DNA of 64,000 nucleotides from the NCBI GenBank assembly GCA_007922225.1, contig ML679961.1, positions 8,861,433 to 8,925,432 on the forward strand, written 5' to 3'. The notes under the pieces were generated by a model. The model searched no databases and was not told where the DNA came from. It worked only from the letters and a program-made list of their open reading frames with translations. The position numbers were made by a program, and so were the translations under genes. This document shows positions 20,641-32,734 of the stretch, piece by piece (position 1 is the stretch's first letter; every line of letters begins with the position of its first letter). Source of the DNA: Emydura subglobosa (taxonomy: Eukaryota > Chordata > Testudines > Chelidae).

Positions 20641-23345
20641 GTGAATCTTTCATTTGAGTGATTTATCTAATGTATTAGGGCAAGGCTCAGCTTTATAACT
20701 GACACCCACAGACAGAGGCTGTTCTGAAAGGAGAGATGACCCATTTTCCAGTTACCTTCAAGATACCCCAGGAATACAACAGCCACTGACAGAAGCCTTT
20801 ACACAGGATGCAGATATTCTAATTTGGCTTAGGTCTTCAGATCTAATGATCACAAAATGGCCATAGCTAAAATTGTTTTTAAGGGCAGTCAGAGAGTAAG
20901 GGAGAAATGAACTATCAGAGCTTGCAACCCTAGTCAAGTCACTTAACATCTCCTCTTGAAAAGAAGCATTATTAATTATTATTGTTGTTATTATTTGGCG
21001 TTGTTGCTCCCTGGTTAAATATCTCTGCTACGGTTGATGCAATAGATCTGTAGGTGCAAATAACAGATGCACAAGACCACCAGGGAATGTGGGATACACC
21101 CCACTATTATAAAATGGAAGGAAATGGGATAGTTTGGGGGGGCTGGTTTTTTTTTTTAAATTTTCTTTACATTATTGAGCAAATCGAGTGCACTAAAAGG
21201 TGAGGGACTCTAGAGTAGAATAGGCAATCACAGAATGTGCTCATGTCACTTCTTAGCTTCTTCTTTGAATGCTTGAGATTACTGTTTTGCCCTCTTTGAC
21301 CAACGTGATTCAAAGCTTTGGATAGTTCAGAGAAGTGTCAGAAAAACTACCAAACTTTTGGTTGTTTCTCCAAACCACATCTGAATTCTTCTGACTCTTT
21401 TGGGGGTCACCCATGACTAAATCTGTCTGCTGTCTCTAGGGGTGCAATATCATATGTATTGCATTCTTACACATTTATAGTTCCAGTAGGTACAGCCAGC
21501 AACAAAAACAAAGAAATATAAATAACAGCTGCATTTTTACTATGTTTTTTAAACTGTGTTACAGATCCTGAGACCTCAATTTACTACTCTGTACTGCCTC
21601 CCTGCCTACACCCATCTCTCTTGCTCAGGAAAACTCTTTGGCTTCAGTGTTTGAATGTTAAGCCAAAGCAAACGGCTTTAAAAACGTTTGATGAAAATGT
21701 TAATATTGTTTTTTTACACAGTATGGCAGATCTGAAGCCTTTGCAACTTGAATGTCACCATCACTGCCTTGCTGTCTCAATGCATACGGCCACACAGTGA
21801 CATTGTGCCTTATTGTGCTTCTTGCAAGCTCTCATGTTGTTGGGCTAGTGTTATTACAAACCATCGTTTCTACATGCCACCCGTGTAGCTCTCACTTCAT
21901 CAAAGGTCAAATGAAGGAACCAAGAAAAAAATATCACAAAGGAAGAAACTAAAAATGATCTGGGATTAATTTTGCTAAAATAAATATTTTTGTACAATCA
22001 GCTGTAGGAGTTGAGCTCTTACTGCAGCAGCCAAGAATGAAGACATACTTCTCCAAGTTGTGCCTCATTTTCTGTGGCTTTTCCTGAAACAGTCAACGTG
22101 CAATGGTCTTCATCACACTCTCTCTTGGAAAGCCGGTGTAACCTGAAGAGTTTATTTGAGATAGGGCTCAAAGAAAAGTTCCCAGATTCACTGGAACATT
22201 GGGAATTGTTCAGAAACTGAATCCAAATTTTGTAAAATGGCCCTTTTAGATTTAAAGACAAACAAACCGAAGCTCCAAATCAAGACACACTATGGGAATG
22301 TTCAAAATTCCCATCTGAATTTTGTGGCATGAGTATCTCTCAGTCACATAGCTGAAATTCACAGAATAAATACAGCTGCTCATTGGCATCTGATACTGGG
22401 ATCTACTCCCAGGGCCAGCTTCTTGGCTGGTGTAATCTTTGTCTTTTGTCTGTGCAGGGAAAGGACACAATGTTTGAATTACAATTGACTCCCTACCAGT
22501 ATACTTACCATGGCAGAGAAAATTTTAGGATCATGTCTCGTGAAGCCAAAAATGTATTGTTACGTGTTTCCTTTAGTAATGGCTTATACATTTTAACATC
22601 ACAATTGCTGCCAAACCTTGGGCCCTGGAAGCCTCCATAATGATGTATTGCTGGTTTAGATCATCTAAGTTATAGGTTCCCCAGTTGCACAGTTAGGGAC
22701 AGCTGCTCCCTCTGGCAAACTAATATTTGGCATCTTTCTGCATACATGCAGCCACTTCAGGTCATCAGTAAGTGTCATATATTAAAATTAGAGAGGCAGG
22801 TTCCAGGAAGATGCAGCACAAAGCTGCAGAGGTGAAAAGTTGGATCCAACAATTACAACTGTCAGGCATTTTTTTCTCACAGTATTTTTTTTAAATACAA
22901 CTGGAAAAAAATTAACGGTTTCATGAGAAAAAGGAAGGAAATGATACTTCCCCAGATAGACAATATCAAAGGCTCATAAGAAAATTAAATAAACATCTAC
23001 CATGCATTAATGTACAAGTACATTGGATTGTATCCTAGGCTTTCTTGAGGGAGAGGCAAAGAACACTGAGCTCTGTTTATCACTGAGACTCTTCACACAG
23101 AGACCTTGTTTATACACTGCATGATCACGTACTGTTGCATCATCTAGAACATATGAAATTTGACTGGATCGAGGAAGCAAAGGACATAGAAACAGTATCA
23201 TTTTCAAGGATGAGAAATTCAATGTGCATATAAGTGATATACTGTGCTATGTATTTCTAATCTGTCTCTAACTGTGGTATTCAGGCACCAGATCTGAAAT
23301 ATCAGTCTGACATGTTTTATTCCTAATGGGTATGTGTTTTGTTTT
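20641..23345. other. no recognised gene; mostly unique-looking A/T-rich DNA
   Basis: Only short frames without motifs are seen over 2.7 kb. Nothing is supported as a gene or repeat. Confidence 0.5.
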
Positions 23346-23351
23346 CTTATA

Positions 23352-25068
23352 GAATCATAGAATCATAGAATATTAGAGTTGGAAGGGACCTCAGGAGGTC
23401 ATCTAGTCCAACCCCCTGCTCAAAGCAGGACTAACCTCAGCTATATCATCCCAGCCAGGGCTTTGTCAAGCCTCAGCTTAAAAACCTCTAAAGATGGAGA
23501 TTCCACCACCTCCCTAGGTAACCCATTCAAGTGCTTCACCACCCTCCTAGTGAAAAACTTTTTCCTAATGTCCAACCTAGACCTCCCGCCCTGCAACTTG
23601 AGACCGTTGCTCCTTGTTCTGTCATCTGCCACCACCGAGAACAGCCTAGCCCCATCCTCCTTGGAACCCCCTTTCAGGTAATTAAAGGCTGCTATCAAAT
23701 CCCCCCTCATTCTTCTCTTTTGCAGACTAAACAAGCCCAGTTCCCTCAGCCTCTCCTCATAAGTCCTGTGCTCCAGCCCCCTAATCATTTTTGTTGCCCT
23801 CTGCTGTACTCTCTCCAACTTGTCCACATCCTTTTTGTAGTGGGGGGCCCAAAACTGGACACAATATTCTAAATGTGGCCTCACCAATGCCGAATAGAGG
23901 GGAATAATCACTTCCCGTGACCTGCTGGCAATGCCCCTCCTAATGCAGCCCAATATGCCATTAGCCTTCTTGACAACCAGGGCACACTGCTGACTCATAT
24001 CCAGCTTTTTATCCACCATTACCCCCAGGTCCTTTTCTGCAGAGCTGCTGCCTAGCTCGTCGGTCCCCAGTCTATAGCTGTGCATGGGATTCTTCCTTCC
24101 TAAGTAGAGGACTCTGCACTTATCTTTGTTGAACTTCATTAGATTTCTTTTGGCCCAGTCCTCCAGTTTGTTTAGGTCACTCTGTATCCTATTCCTACCT
24201 TCCAGGATATCTACCACTCCCCTCAGCTTAGTGTCATCCGCAAACTTGCTGAGGGTGCAATCTACCCCATTCTCCAGATCATTAATAAAGATGTTGAACA
24301 AAACCGGCCCCAGGACCGACCCATGGGGAACTCCGCTTGTGACCGGTTGCCAGCTAGACATGGAGCCATTGATCACTACTCGTTGAGCCCTATGCTCTAG
24401 CCAGTTCTCTATCCATTTTATAGTCCATTCATCCAACCCATACTTATTTAACTTGCTGATAAGAATACTGTGAGAGACAGTATCAAAAGCTTTGCTAAAG
24501 TCAAGATATATCACATCCACCGCCTTCCCTACATCCACAGAGCCCGTCACCTCATCATAGAAAGCAATCAGGTTGGTCAGGCATGACTTTCCCTTGGTGA
24601 ATCCGTGTTGACTGTTCCTGATCACCTTCCTCTCCTCCAAGTGCCTTAAAATGCATTCCTTAAGGACCTGCTCCATGATTTTTCCAGGGATTAAAGTGAG
24701 GCTGACCGGTCTGTAGTTCCCTGGGTCCTCTTTCCTCCCTTTTTTGAAGATGGGCATTATATTTGCTTTTTTCCAGTCCTCAGGGACCTCCCCCTGTTGC
24801 CACGAGCTTTCAAAGATAATAGCCAATGGCTCTGAAATCACCTCAGCCAACTCCCTCAGCACCCTCGGGTGCATTGCATCCGGCCCCATGGATTTGTGTA
24901 TGTCCAATCCTTCTAAATAGTCTTGGACCTGTTCCTTCAGCACTGCGGGATGTTCACCTCCTTCCCATTCTGTGCCACCCAGTACAGCAGTCTGGGAGCT
25001 GATCTTGTCTGTGAAGACAGAGGCAAAAAAGGCATTGAGTACCTCAGCTTTCTCCACATCCTCATATC
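23352..25068 (-). mobile_element. young CR1 LINE, 5'-truncated, reverse transcriptase frame intact
   Basis: On the plus strand the element starts with ATAGAATC repeats (23352-23375), the CR1 3'-terminal 8-mers read in antisense. It is truncated near 25068. A 7-bp direct repeat CTTATAG flanks it (23346-23352 and 25069-25075) and may be a target duplication. An intact 538-codon frame fills most of it, so this is the least decayed LINE in the window. Confidence 0.93.
23441..25057 (-). CDS. CR1 ORF2 reverse transcriptase and C-terminal region, endonuclease part missing
   Basis: This is an uninterrupted frame of 538 codons. RT landmarks are [10 protein letters not shown] (about residues 111-120), [11 protein letters not shown] (184-194, first catalytic Asp 186), [11 protein letters not shown] (241-251) and FADDTKL (272-278, Asp 274-275). 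The C-terminal region has [29 protein letters not shown] and [20 protein letters not shown]. The family's protein makes cDNA by target-primed reverse transcription. The N-terminal AP endonuclease is lost through 5' truncation, so the copy cannot move by itself. One oddity is His 245 where CR1-type RTs usually have Gln (GVPQGS). The ATG is only the first in the frame and not the original start. Translation in the host is not implied. Confidence 0.9.
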   Translation of the reverse strand: MEKAEVLNAFFASVFTDKISSQTAVLGGTEWEGGEHPAVLKEQVQDYLEGLDIHKSMGPDAMHPRVLRELAEVISEPLAIIFESSWQQGEVPEDWKKANIMPIFKKGRKEDPGNYRPVSLTLIPGKIMEQVLKECILRHLEERKVIRNSQHGFTKGKSCLTNLIAFYDEVTGSVDVGKAVDVIYLDFSKAFDTVSHSILISKLNKYGLDEWTIKWIENWLEHRAQRVVINGSMSSWQPVTSGVPHGSVLGPVLFNIFINDLENGVDCTLSKFADDTKLRGVVDILEGRNRIQSDLNKLEDWAKRNLMKFNKDKCRVLYLGRKNPMHSYRLGTDELGSSSAEKDLGVMVDKKLDMSQQCALVVKKANGILGCIRRGIASRSREVIIPLYSALVRPHLEYCVQFWAPHYKKDVDKLERVQQRATKMIRGLEHRTYEERLRELGLFSLQKRRMRGDLIAAFNYLKGGSKEDGARLFSVVADDRTRSNGLKLQGGRSRLDIRKKFFTRRVVKHLNGLPREVVESPSLEVFKLRLDKALAGMI

Positions 25069-25075
25069 CTTATAG

Positions 25076-25639
25076 CTAAGCAATGGGCTGTATCCTCTTC
25101 TGCAGTGTGGTATCACTGCTTTACACACGACTACTGGTGTAATCTCACCATAAGCGCACCTTAATCAAACAGTGGACCACCCCAACGTAAGGGTGATTTC
25201 TGGCAACGGACAGTCAACGTGGCTGAAACTTGAAAAAAAACCAGTCAACAACAAAACTCAACCATCAGAACATCCTAAAATTACTCAAATGCAGTAGTTC
25301 TCTTTGAGGACAAAGGATTAAACCACATTTGGAGTTGTTATATTAAGATATTTTTCAGATAAGATCTTCTATAGGGAGGGAAAAAATACTGTTAGAAAAC
25401 TTTGTTAACACTTCTAATTCTTCAGACACACATTTCTCAGGAATGCCTTGTCTGATACTCAAACTTTCCCAAAGAATTCTTCTCCGTTAAAAGATCATAC
25501 ATTAGACAATGCCTAGTGGAAGAGTTTTGTTTTGATGTTGTTTCAGGGATAATCAAAATTAGATGCATAATGGAAAAACAGTTACAGCCATAACTTTTCA
25601 AATGCGAGTGCCTGATGTTAGTCATTCATATCCCTATTA
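25076..25639. other. no recognised feature
   Basis: This is unique-looking DNA beyond the CR1. Confidence 0.5.
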
Positions 25640-25880
25640 GGGGCAAGATTTTCCAGTGATTGTTGATTTTGCATGCCCAACCTGGGGCACCTTAAAGGCA
25701 ACTGATGACTCCAAGAATAAGAATTCAGCACTTCCTGAAAATCAGACCCTGCTAAAGCATCTCAAGTTAAACACTCAAAAATGGAGGCACCCAACATTTC
25801 TAGCCGTGTTTGAAATACTTGGCCTAGTTGACTAAATATGGATGCAGGTGCCTAACTTTAGACATTCAGTATGAACATTT
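25640..25880. repeat. old interspersed repeat, partly foldback
   Basis: The words CTGGGGCACCTTAAAGGCAA, TGAAAATCAGACCCTG, AAAATGGAGGCACCCAA and AGGTGCCTAACTTTAGACA give inverted and direct echoes around TTTTCAGGAAG-type sequence. I believe it is an old amniote repeat, but cannot name it. Confidence 0.4.
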
Positions 25881-27288
25881 TGCCCTTGACTATAGAATCT
25901 CCCCTTGCTAACTGGTTATATAATATGCAGAGAGAGAATGTTAATCTCCCATGTTAAAAGTAGTTTCAAAAATGAAAAGAAAAAAGCTTCAGAAATGGTG
26001 TTTTGGCAAGTTCAATAAAATTGGGCCTGCTATTGATGTAGACAAGATTTATTTTCTTGGTGTGTAAGACGATTTCTGAAAGAAATATTCCTATTGAAAT
26101 TTTGCTGGCATTTAAGTGACATTTTGGCAAAACACCATGGAAACATTTGGTCATATCCTCTCAACCTCTAATTTCTTCCTTAAATGTTCTTTTTAATATG
26201 TCACAGTTGTTAAATTTGTAACAAGTAATTCCCTTGAGACTAAACAACAGTGCTTGGTATGTGAAAAATGAACAATACATTGACATCAGTAAACCAAGAG
26301 GAAATTTTAAATAAACATTTAATTGAGTACAAATAAGCTGAACGTTATTTTTATGAAACTTGACCATTCTGTAGGCGAGCACTAGCAGCAGGATGTCCTA
26401 AATAAACTCAGCTAAAACACATGTTGTCATCCTCTTCTTCAGTTGTGACATAACTGATCAGATTCAATGCTTCTGATGACTTAGTGGAGTTAGTCAAACA
26501 TTTCTATATTGAAAGGCAGTTAAGCTCTTTCATAAATTATTCACCATTTCATGACAAAAGCAAACATGACCACCAAAACCCCAGAAAGAATGTCTTGATT
26601 TATTCCGACATTATGAGTCAATTTAAATTAGTATACAAAGAGGGTTGTACAAATTGTTGCTACATCTAGCATGGATTTTGACTTGGCAAACACAGAGCCA
26701 GCCCCAATGCCCAAATAAAGCAGATGGTTGGTCAGGACTGGGTTGAACCGGTATTGGTATTTTCCCGGTGGCTGCCCTCTTGTGCGCTAAAATCTAAGAG
26801 AGCTTTCTTTCTTTCTTCAAGTTGTCCTAATCCTGGTTGTATTGGAACTAACACTGGATTATAAACTATTCATGGCAAGGAATTTGTTGTGTTTGTATTT
26901 GTAAAGTGAAGCATCTAGGATATTTCTGATGCTTGCATAAACACTAAAACTACTACTAACTTTCCTCTCTTTCATAGCCACGATAAGCAGTTTTCCTTTA
27001 TGGCACTCAATCATGTTGAGTATTACATTCCTACACACGTAATGTACTCCTACCAGTCGCAAATTAAACTATTCACGTTATAAGGTAGTCCTTCGTGTAA
27101 GTAAAGGTGGTAGTCAGGCCCATTCAGTGAAGGATGCGTCCCATTTGGTTTTGCTCTCTTCAGTTTCTTTATATATAGCATTATGAATCCTATTTTCTGG
27201 GAGGGAAAAGTTCACATTTTGCTCTTTAGCATGCAATATTAGTGCATTGTTTGATTACCCAGAATTTCCCTTGGCTTCAATGGGAGCC
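25881..27288. other. no recognised feature
   Basis: This is A/T-rich, unique-looking DNA with only short frames. Confidence 0.5.
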
Positions 27289-27560
27289 GGAAAGGTAGTA
27301 AGGCCTAGTGGATAGAACACTGGATTGGAAGACCTAGGTTCTATTCCCTCCTCTAACTTCTCGTGTGACTATGACCCTTGTTAAATTGGTTCACCTCTCT
27401 GTCCCTCTGATTTCCGACCCTTTGTCTATCTTGTCTATTTAGACTGTAAGCTCTTCATGACAAGGACCACCTTACTATGATTGTATGCAATGCCTATCAT
27501 AGTGGGTTCTCCATCTCCATTGTGGCCTCTAGGCACTACCATAATACAAATAAATAACAA
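27289..27560 (+). mobile_element. MIR/CORE-like SINE, near full length
   Basis: A tRNA-like head with A box GGCCTAGTGGATAGAACAC (27302) and B box GGTTCTATTCC (27339-27349) is followed by a body with TGTGACTATGACC and TTGGTTCACCTCTCTGTCCC. The tail is GACTGTAAGCTCTTCATGAC and ends in AATACAAATAAATAA. Head, core and tail order match MIR-like SINEs. It is the most complete of about eight related copies here. Confidence 0.75.
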
Positions 27561-27736
27561 TGGGATATTCCCCTTTGACTTCAGTGGAGGTTTTGGGTGT
27601 GCAAGGAATGCAGGATCAGCAGTTTGTCATCTATAATTACTTCTCTGCCCACACTTTTTCTTTTAAAGCCCTTTTTTTCTGAAAGTAATCCACTTGGGTT
27701 GTAAACCTTTTCGAAAACCCACATCCTGGATGCTTT

Positions 27737-28200
27737 TATATATATTACACAAAAGACTACGTTAAAAAAACACTATTAAAGCTGCAAAGTCAAGCAGTCA
27801 AACATTAGGAAATGCCAGAATTAACATTGCCTGCTGAGGCAGGGATAGAATCCAATTCCCTAGGCAGCATTTAACTGCCTTAACCACGAGACGGTCCTCT
27901 CTCTTCCTGCAGTTCCCTGCCTCATTCATTACACACCTTCAAACTTCTGCAACAAATGAATATGGAGTCCTACAGACAACAGCTTCCTTCATCACAGAGC
28001 CCGCCTTCATCTGCAGAGGTCCATTCTGTGCATTGAATGAGGGATGGGTCCAGTAGAAAAAATGTTATGTGATCATGTAATTAATGAACGTGTCATAATG
28101 CATCCACAAAGACAGCCAAATTAAGGTTCCACAGGCAACCTGCATTCTGGCATTGCCTAACTTTTGAGTGCTTGACTTTGCAACCTTAATAATGTTTTTG
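27737..28200 (+). repeat. unclassified repeat A, copy 2 (short form with inverted ends)
   Basis: The left end GCTGCAAAGTCAAGCAGTCAA (27781) is almost the reverse complement of the right end TTGAGTGCTTGACTTTGCAAC (28163), and the match extends about 60 bp on each side. The interior keeps the CTACAGACAACAG and TATGTGATCATG blocks of copy 1 but lacks about 600 bp present in copies 1 and 3. The element therefore looks like a MITE with long inverted ends and an internal deletion derivative. Confidence 0.7.
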
Positions 28201-28479
28201 TAACATAGTTTTTTTTATCTGTCATTTCCTAGTTTTTTTAAAAAAGCAAACAGAAAACACAGAAATTCCCATGGCGTCACATCGATGCCCACACGGTTCA
28301 TCAGCGGGCACAAATCTGTCACTTCAGTTACCGAAATAAATGATAGCAATAGTCCTCTCTGTGGACCAACCGGCACTTGAGTGTGATGAGACACACAATC
28401 CATCAGAGGGTTTCACAGAAATTTGCCGACAGCAGAGGAATGGTGAACCTCAGGAATCTTGGATTCAATTCCAGACTGT

Positions 28480-28780
28480 CATTGAATCTCAGCCTCCCCT
28501 TCCTTCCGACCTCCTCCACAGCATCTTGACTCTGACTCCTTCTCCCAATCTCTTTGCCCACCCAATCCCAGTCCTCCACCCTGCACTCCAGGTTCTTGTC
28601 AGATCTGTCTCTCCTCCCCTCTCCCAGGGTTCTCCCACCACCAAGCCAACTAGCTCCCAGTCATTCCCCTCTTCCCCCCCCCAATTTCCCTCACCAGCTC
28701 TCCCCTAGCTCCCAATCACAGTTTCTCTGCTCCCACCATTCCAGTCACAGTCTCACCTGACTCCTACTTAGAAACTTCAG
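28480..28780 (+). repeat. pyrimidine-rich tract
   Basis: The stretch is C/T-rich with loosely repeated CTCCCA, CCAGTC and CTCCC words. It may be the expanded inner part of the A-B composite repeat. The open frames here reflect base composition. Confidence 0.4.
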
Positions 28781-28960
28781 AGATTGTAGCTTCTAAAATC
28801 TAAGTCTCTAATGAGCATGTACCAACTAAGATTCTTCAAAGGCTTATAAACTGACCACATTTGGGTAGATTTTCACAGGAATAGCAAAAGGTACATTCCT
28901 GACACAAAGCTGCCCCACTACCAAATTTCAAGTCCCTGCTTCAAAGCACTATGCACATAT
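28781..28960 (+). repeat. unclassified repeat B, copy 2
   Basis: Colinear with 11510-11680: TCTCTAATGAGCATGTACC, GGCTTATAAACTG, TTTTCACAGGAATAGCAAA and AAGTCCCTGCTTCAAAGCA. It lies downstream of repeat A in the same orientation as copy 1. Confidence 0.55.
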
Positions 28961-29045
28961 ACAATGCTGCGGAAAAGCTATCATGCACTTTGACTGGAAA
29001 GCCTTTTATAAAACCATTATTCTGAATGAAATTCTTGCCGTCAGT

Positions 29046-29174
29046 CATCAAAAATATATCTGTTGTTTCTTGGCATATATTTTAAAAAGGCATTTGATCA
29101 ACTAATCACACTTCACCTGCTAAACATCTGGGACGATATCAGAAATAGCCGACTATTCTTCTCTCAAACATACA
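29046..29174 (+). other. possible reverse-transcriptase palm relic
   Basis: A 42-codon open stretch contains IYFKKAFDQL, which resembles RT motif A (xxFxKAFDxx), followed by a helix-like LHLLNIWDDI. There are no neighbouring RT motifs. It may be chance. Confidence 0.25.
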
Positions 29175-29695
29175 TTGGATGAGAGCAACACCTGAGACCT
29201 AAAAGAATGGCAAACATGCAATCATACAACCATCAAAAGCTCAAAGCATTAATTAACATGGTCTAAATGTTAGCTCCAGTCTTGCCAGATTAAACCAGAA
29301 AGGTTATTGGGGGGACTATTCATTAGGATTCAAACAGGAACAAAACTCAGCTAACGTTTGCAGACTCCTCGTCTGCAGGTCAGGCGTAGCACATGTGCTT
29401 CTTTGCTCTTCCTTTCCATATGGCCAGTAAAAGGGAGTTGGCAGGATAGAATAGATACACCATGTAGTCCTCCAACCATAGGAGTGACTTCTGTGATTGG
29501 GTGAATCTCCAGTGTTCTGGACATAAAGCATCATTAGTGACTGACAGGCTTCTCTCTTACTGATTTCTCATAGGCAAGTGTACATTACCCCTCTTTCTGC
29601 TTCACCTGTGCCCAAGGCCCCCAGCTGATCATATCTTGGCAAACTCTGTCACAATAAATGCAGCCGCAACATCGGAACACAATATCTACTCAGAC
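29175..29695. other. no recognised feature
   Basis: No feature was recognised. Confidence 0.5.
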
Positions 29696-29890
29696 AGTGT
29701 GTATCACAAGGCGGCTGGACCCTTTAAACAAAGCAGGTCCAATGCCCTGGGCTGGGATAGTGGCTCCAGTTTGGCCAGTTGAAATGGTGGGGCAGCACCT
29801 GGGGCTATGAAGAGGAACAGGAGGCATAAAAGGAACACGGAGTCCCCAGGGAGAGGGAAGGCAGTGGGAACATGCTGGGGGAAAATGTGA
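29696..29890. repeat. LTR-like fragment (weak)
   Basis: This is a GC-richer island in A/T-rich surroundings, with a GGCATAAAAGGAAC TATA-like box at about 29825 and CCCAGGGAGAGGGAAG. It looks like part of an LTR but has no definable ends. Confidence 0.3.
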
Positions 29891-30699
29891 TCCTTTGATT
29901 ATTAAAACCATAATTGCTTAATTTGCAGAATAAAGAAAAAAGGAGTTATATAAAGGGGATTCTTGGAAGGGAATGTTTGATCAGATTCACCGTTAAGGAT
30001 GTACACCCATCTTAAATGGAAAATCCTTCAATGCTGGTATGATTCTATGAAACCTGGTCATTATTTTGCCCATATCGAACTGTCATTTGGATGCTCATCC
30101 ATTGAAAATTCATTTAATGAATGTCCTTTAATTTAAAAACATATGGAAATGAAAAAATATCCAGTTTGGCATCTAGTAACTTGGACATATCATCGGGCAC
30201 AACAATCCCTTTCCAGTCTACATGGATGGACTTAAGCAGACATGGGATTTTGGCACTCTTTCAAGAGCGCTAGGACCTGTACAACTTCCCATGCCAAGAT
30301 TTTAATTGTCTGCTAAAAGTGTGACACTACAAAGCAGGTCACTTAAGTGGTTTGAGTTTCCATTTGTCTCCAAATTCATCTCTGTCTTCTTCTCAACATA
30401 GAGGCGGATGTATTCATTGTCACATTCCAGAGACTCACTAGGGACCAAGAGATCTTTATCACAATATTTTAATCAATGAAAAAAATCTGTTACTGTTAAT
30501 GCCACATAGATGACGTTTCTTGGAATCACAGAGCATTAATTCTTCAATATATATATATATATAAAAGGGAAACTATCAGTTAACTCTCAGTAAAACAGAA
30601 CCAGAGTCCTTTCCCCATGTTGGTTTGAATAGGTGAGCTGACAAAACTAGTTCTGCCACCTCTATCAATTTTATCTCACAACATTTGATGTTTTCCTTT
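29891..30699. other. no recognised gene; short (AT)n at 30548-30562
   Basis: This is A/T-rich, unique-looking DNA. The only repeat is a short AT microsatellite. Confidence 0.5.
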
Positions 30700-31830
30700 G
30701 TGACATACGAGGGTACAATCCCAACTAATGAGTAGCTGTGTCATCCTCCTCCTCTAACCTGGGGTGCCCTTTATAATGCTTTGCTGCTGTAGCCTCCAGC
30801 CTGGACGGCTCACAAACAGCCTCCAGAATGCAAGTCATTCCCAGTTATGTCTGCTTGTGTGCTGCAGCCAGCCAACCACAATTTGGCTCTTACCAGCCTT
30901 GGTTGTACTGCAGTGTGATCCCAATACACCCCCATTCTTAGATGTTCTCCCAGGAGTGTATGTCCTGAACTGCCCAGTCCTCTCCTGGACAATACAAGTT
31001 ATTTATATACAATTATTTCTTTAATAGAAATAATATGCACATAACTTGCCACCCCAAATGGAGTTTCCCACACACTTCAGTTTAAATGCACATTGTTTTA
31101 GCTAAAAACAATCCAACAAGTTTATTAATTACAGAGATTTTAAATAAGTACAAGTAGTGAGGCATAAAAGCCAGAAATGGTTACAAGAAAATAAAGATAA
31201 AATGCAATTGGTGCCTAACTTAACAAACTTAAATTCAAAGTAAAGTTTTCTCATTACATGCTTTCAGCAGTCTTACTCACCAAACTTCTTAGGTCAGGAC
31301 CCCTTCTCCCAGAGTTCAACGTTTCCCGCTTCTGGTGTTGTGAATGCGATAGGTAGAGAAAGAGAGAAGGGATGTGTTGGGGTGTCTGTCCCTCCTTTTT
31401 ATAGTGTCAGTCCCCCTCTTGAAAAACATTTTCAGCTGAGAACCAGGAGACAAAAGGTCTATATGGAAGGATGTTCCCTACTGCTTTTTCCTCACCTGTT
31501 TGAGCATCCTTTGTTTCCCTTTCCTCCTTGATGACTATGTTTACCGCTTACATGCAAATTAAGCAGAGCACAAATTCCTTTGTTTGAGGCAGACCTGTTT
31601 GCCAACCTCAGTTTGGAACATGTGTTAATAACACATACAGTGGAATCTTATAACTTCACGCAGTGTTGCCACATATATTTTATCAGAATAATAATGACCA
31701 GCAAATTATGAGTGTTCAAATGATACCTCACAATGCATACTTTGTGCAAAGATTATTACAAAAGTGTGTAGGATGGGGACACAGTGGTACATTCTGTCAG
31801 ATCCTTACAACCCCAACTCCTGGCATTACA
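30700..31830 (-). mobile_element. LTR-like sequence, antisense
   Basis: The layout resembles the antisense LTRs at 33.1 and 35.8 kb. TTTATT at 31121-31126 is AATAAA on the minus strand. It is followed to the right by ACAAGTAGTGAGGC, CCAGAAATGGTTAC and AACTTAACAAACTT words like those near 33.2 kb. The right-hand part (31640-31830) holds TTGCCACATATATTTTATC and GATACCTCACAATGCATAC. Ends and target duplication are not resolved. Confidence 0.45.
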
Positions 31831-32104
31831 TGATGTACATGAGAATCTCAGCTTTCCTTTGAAAAAGAAAAGTAGTTCTCCACAACCATGACAGTTTGAA
31901 AAAATTTGAAAACATGAACCTTAAAACCTCAAAAACCAGCAGGCAATTTTTTAACAGTGCAGGTAATTAACCATTGAAACAACTATCTTATGGATATGAT
32001 GCATTTTCTGTATATGAGATCTCTAAATCGAGATTGTGTGACTCCTCCTAAAAAATATGCTCTAGCTCAACCACACATTATTAGACTTGACACAGGAATC
32101 ATGT
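31831..32104. other. no recognised feature
   Basis: No feature was recognised. Confidence 0.5.
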
Positions 32105-32196
32105 AGTGAAATTCTATAGCCTGTGTTATACAGGAGGTCAGACTGGGAGAATAAAGGGCCTTCTGGCCTTAAGTTTTATAAATCTATGAAAGAAAA
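32105..32196 (+). mobile_element. CR1-like 3' end fragment
   Basis: TACAGGAGGTCAGACTGGGA followed by CCTTCTGGCCTTAAG and ATAAATCTATG is the 3' tail of the same CR1 type whose longer copy ends near 38500. Confidence 0.65.
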
Positions 32197-32229
32197 AGAA
32201 CCCAAAATGTATTATTTTTAAATATCATT

Positions 32230-32560
32230 ATTTTTAGAACAGACTTACTATTTTTGAAGGTTTGGAGTTGGAAATACTTCTCTTTTTTGTGGGCTTCTGC
32301 TTCTCAGGCCTCACACCTTTTGTTTTCCAGCTCCAGGGCTCTCTGGTGGGCTGCTATTTCTCTTGCCATTTTCTGCTTCTGTATTTCCAGCTTATGCTTC
32401 TCTGCTTCTATTCCAGGCCTTTTGGCCTGCTCCACTATCTCCATCTTTTGAACCTTTGCCTCAGCCAGTTTGACTTCCAGGGCTGCCTCACTGAGAACTG
32501 TCATGTTCATCTTCCAAACTTGGTCCACCCTTGTGCTCAGTCCACTTTGGCGGACCAGTC
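32230..32560 (-). pseudogene. retroelement gag-like coiled-coil fragment
   Basis: The minus-strand frame from 32528 to 32304 encodes about 74 residues, almost all charged or helix-forming (EAALEVKLAEAKVQKMEI, EKHKLEIQKQKMAREIAAHQ). It is a coiled coil like those near the N-terminus of gag proteins of some reptile LTR elements. An in-frame stop at its end is followed by more of the same type (EAEAHKKEKY). It lies downstream, on the minus strand, of the LTR-like sequence at 32735-33960, as expected for LTR, leader and gag. The rest of the element is missing. It could instead be an unrelated coiled-coil relic. Confidence 0.4.
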
Positions 32561-32734
32561 TGATCTCTTTGCCACCTGTCCTGCTTACTCATCTTATACT
32601 TTCCTTTGCTCTATTTCCCTTACTCACAATAAACAAATGGAAAATAACAAACTATCCTTTTCTTTGTCTGTTCCCAGCCTTCTGACTTATGAATCTCTCA
32701 GAAACGAGTTTATAAGTGCTTGGAGTGTGCTCCT

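Noticed and set aside
23531..23872. Plus-strand frame of 113 residues
   Set aside because: It is the shadow of the intact minus-strand CR1 coding frame.
30548..30562. (AT)n run as a possible origin or regulatory site
   Set aside because: It is only about seven units long, which is common in A/T-rich DNA.
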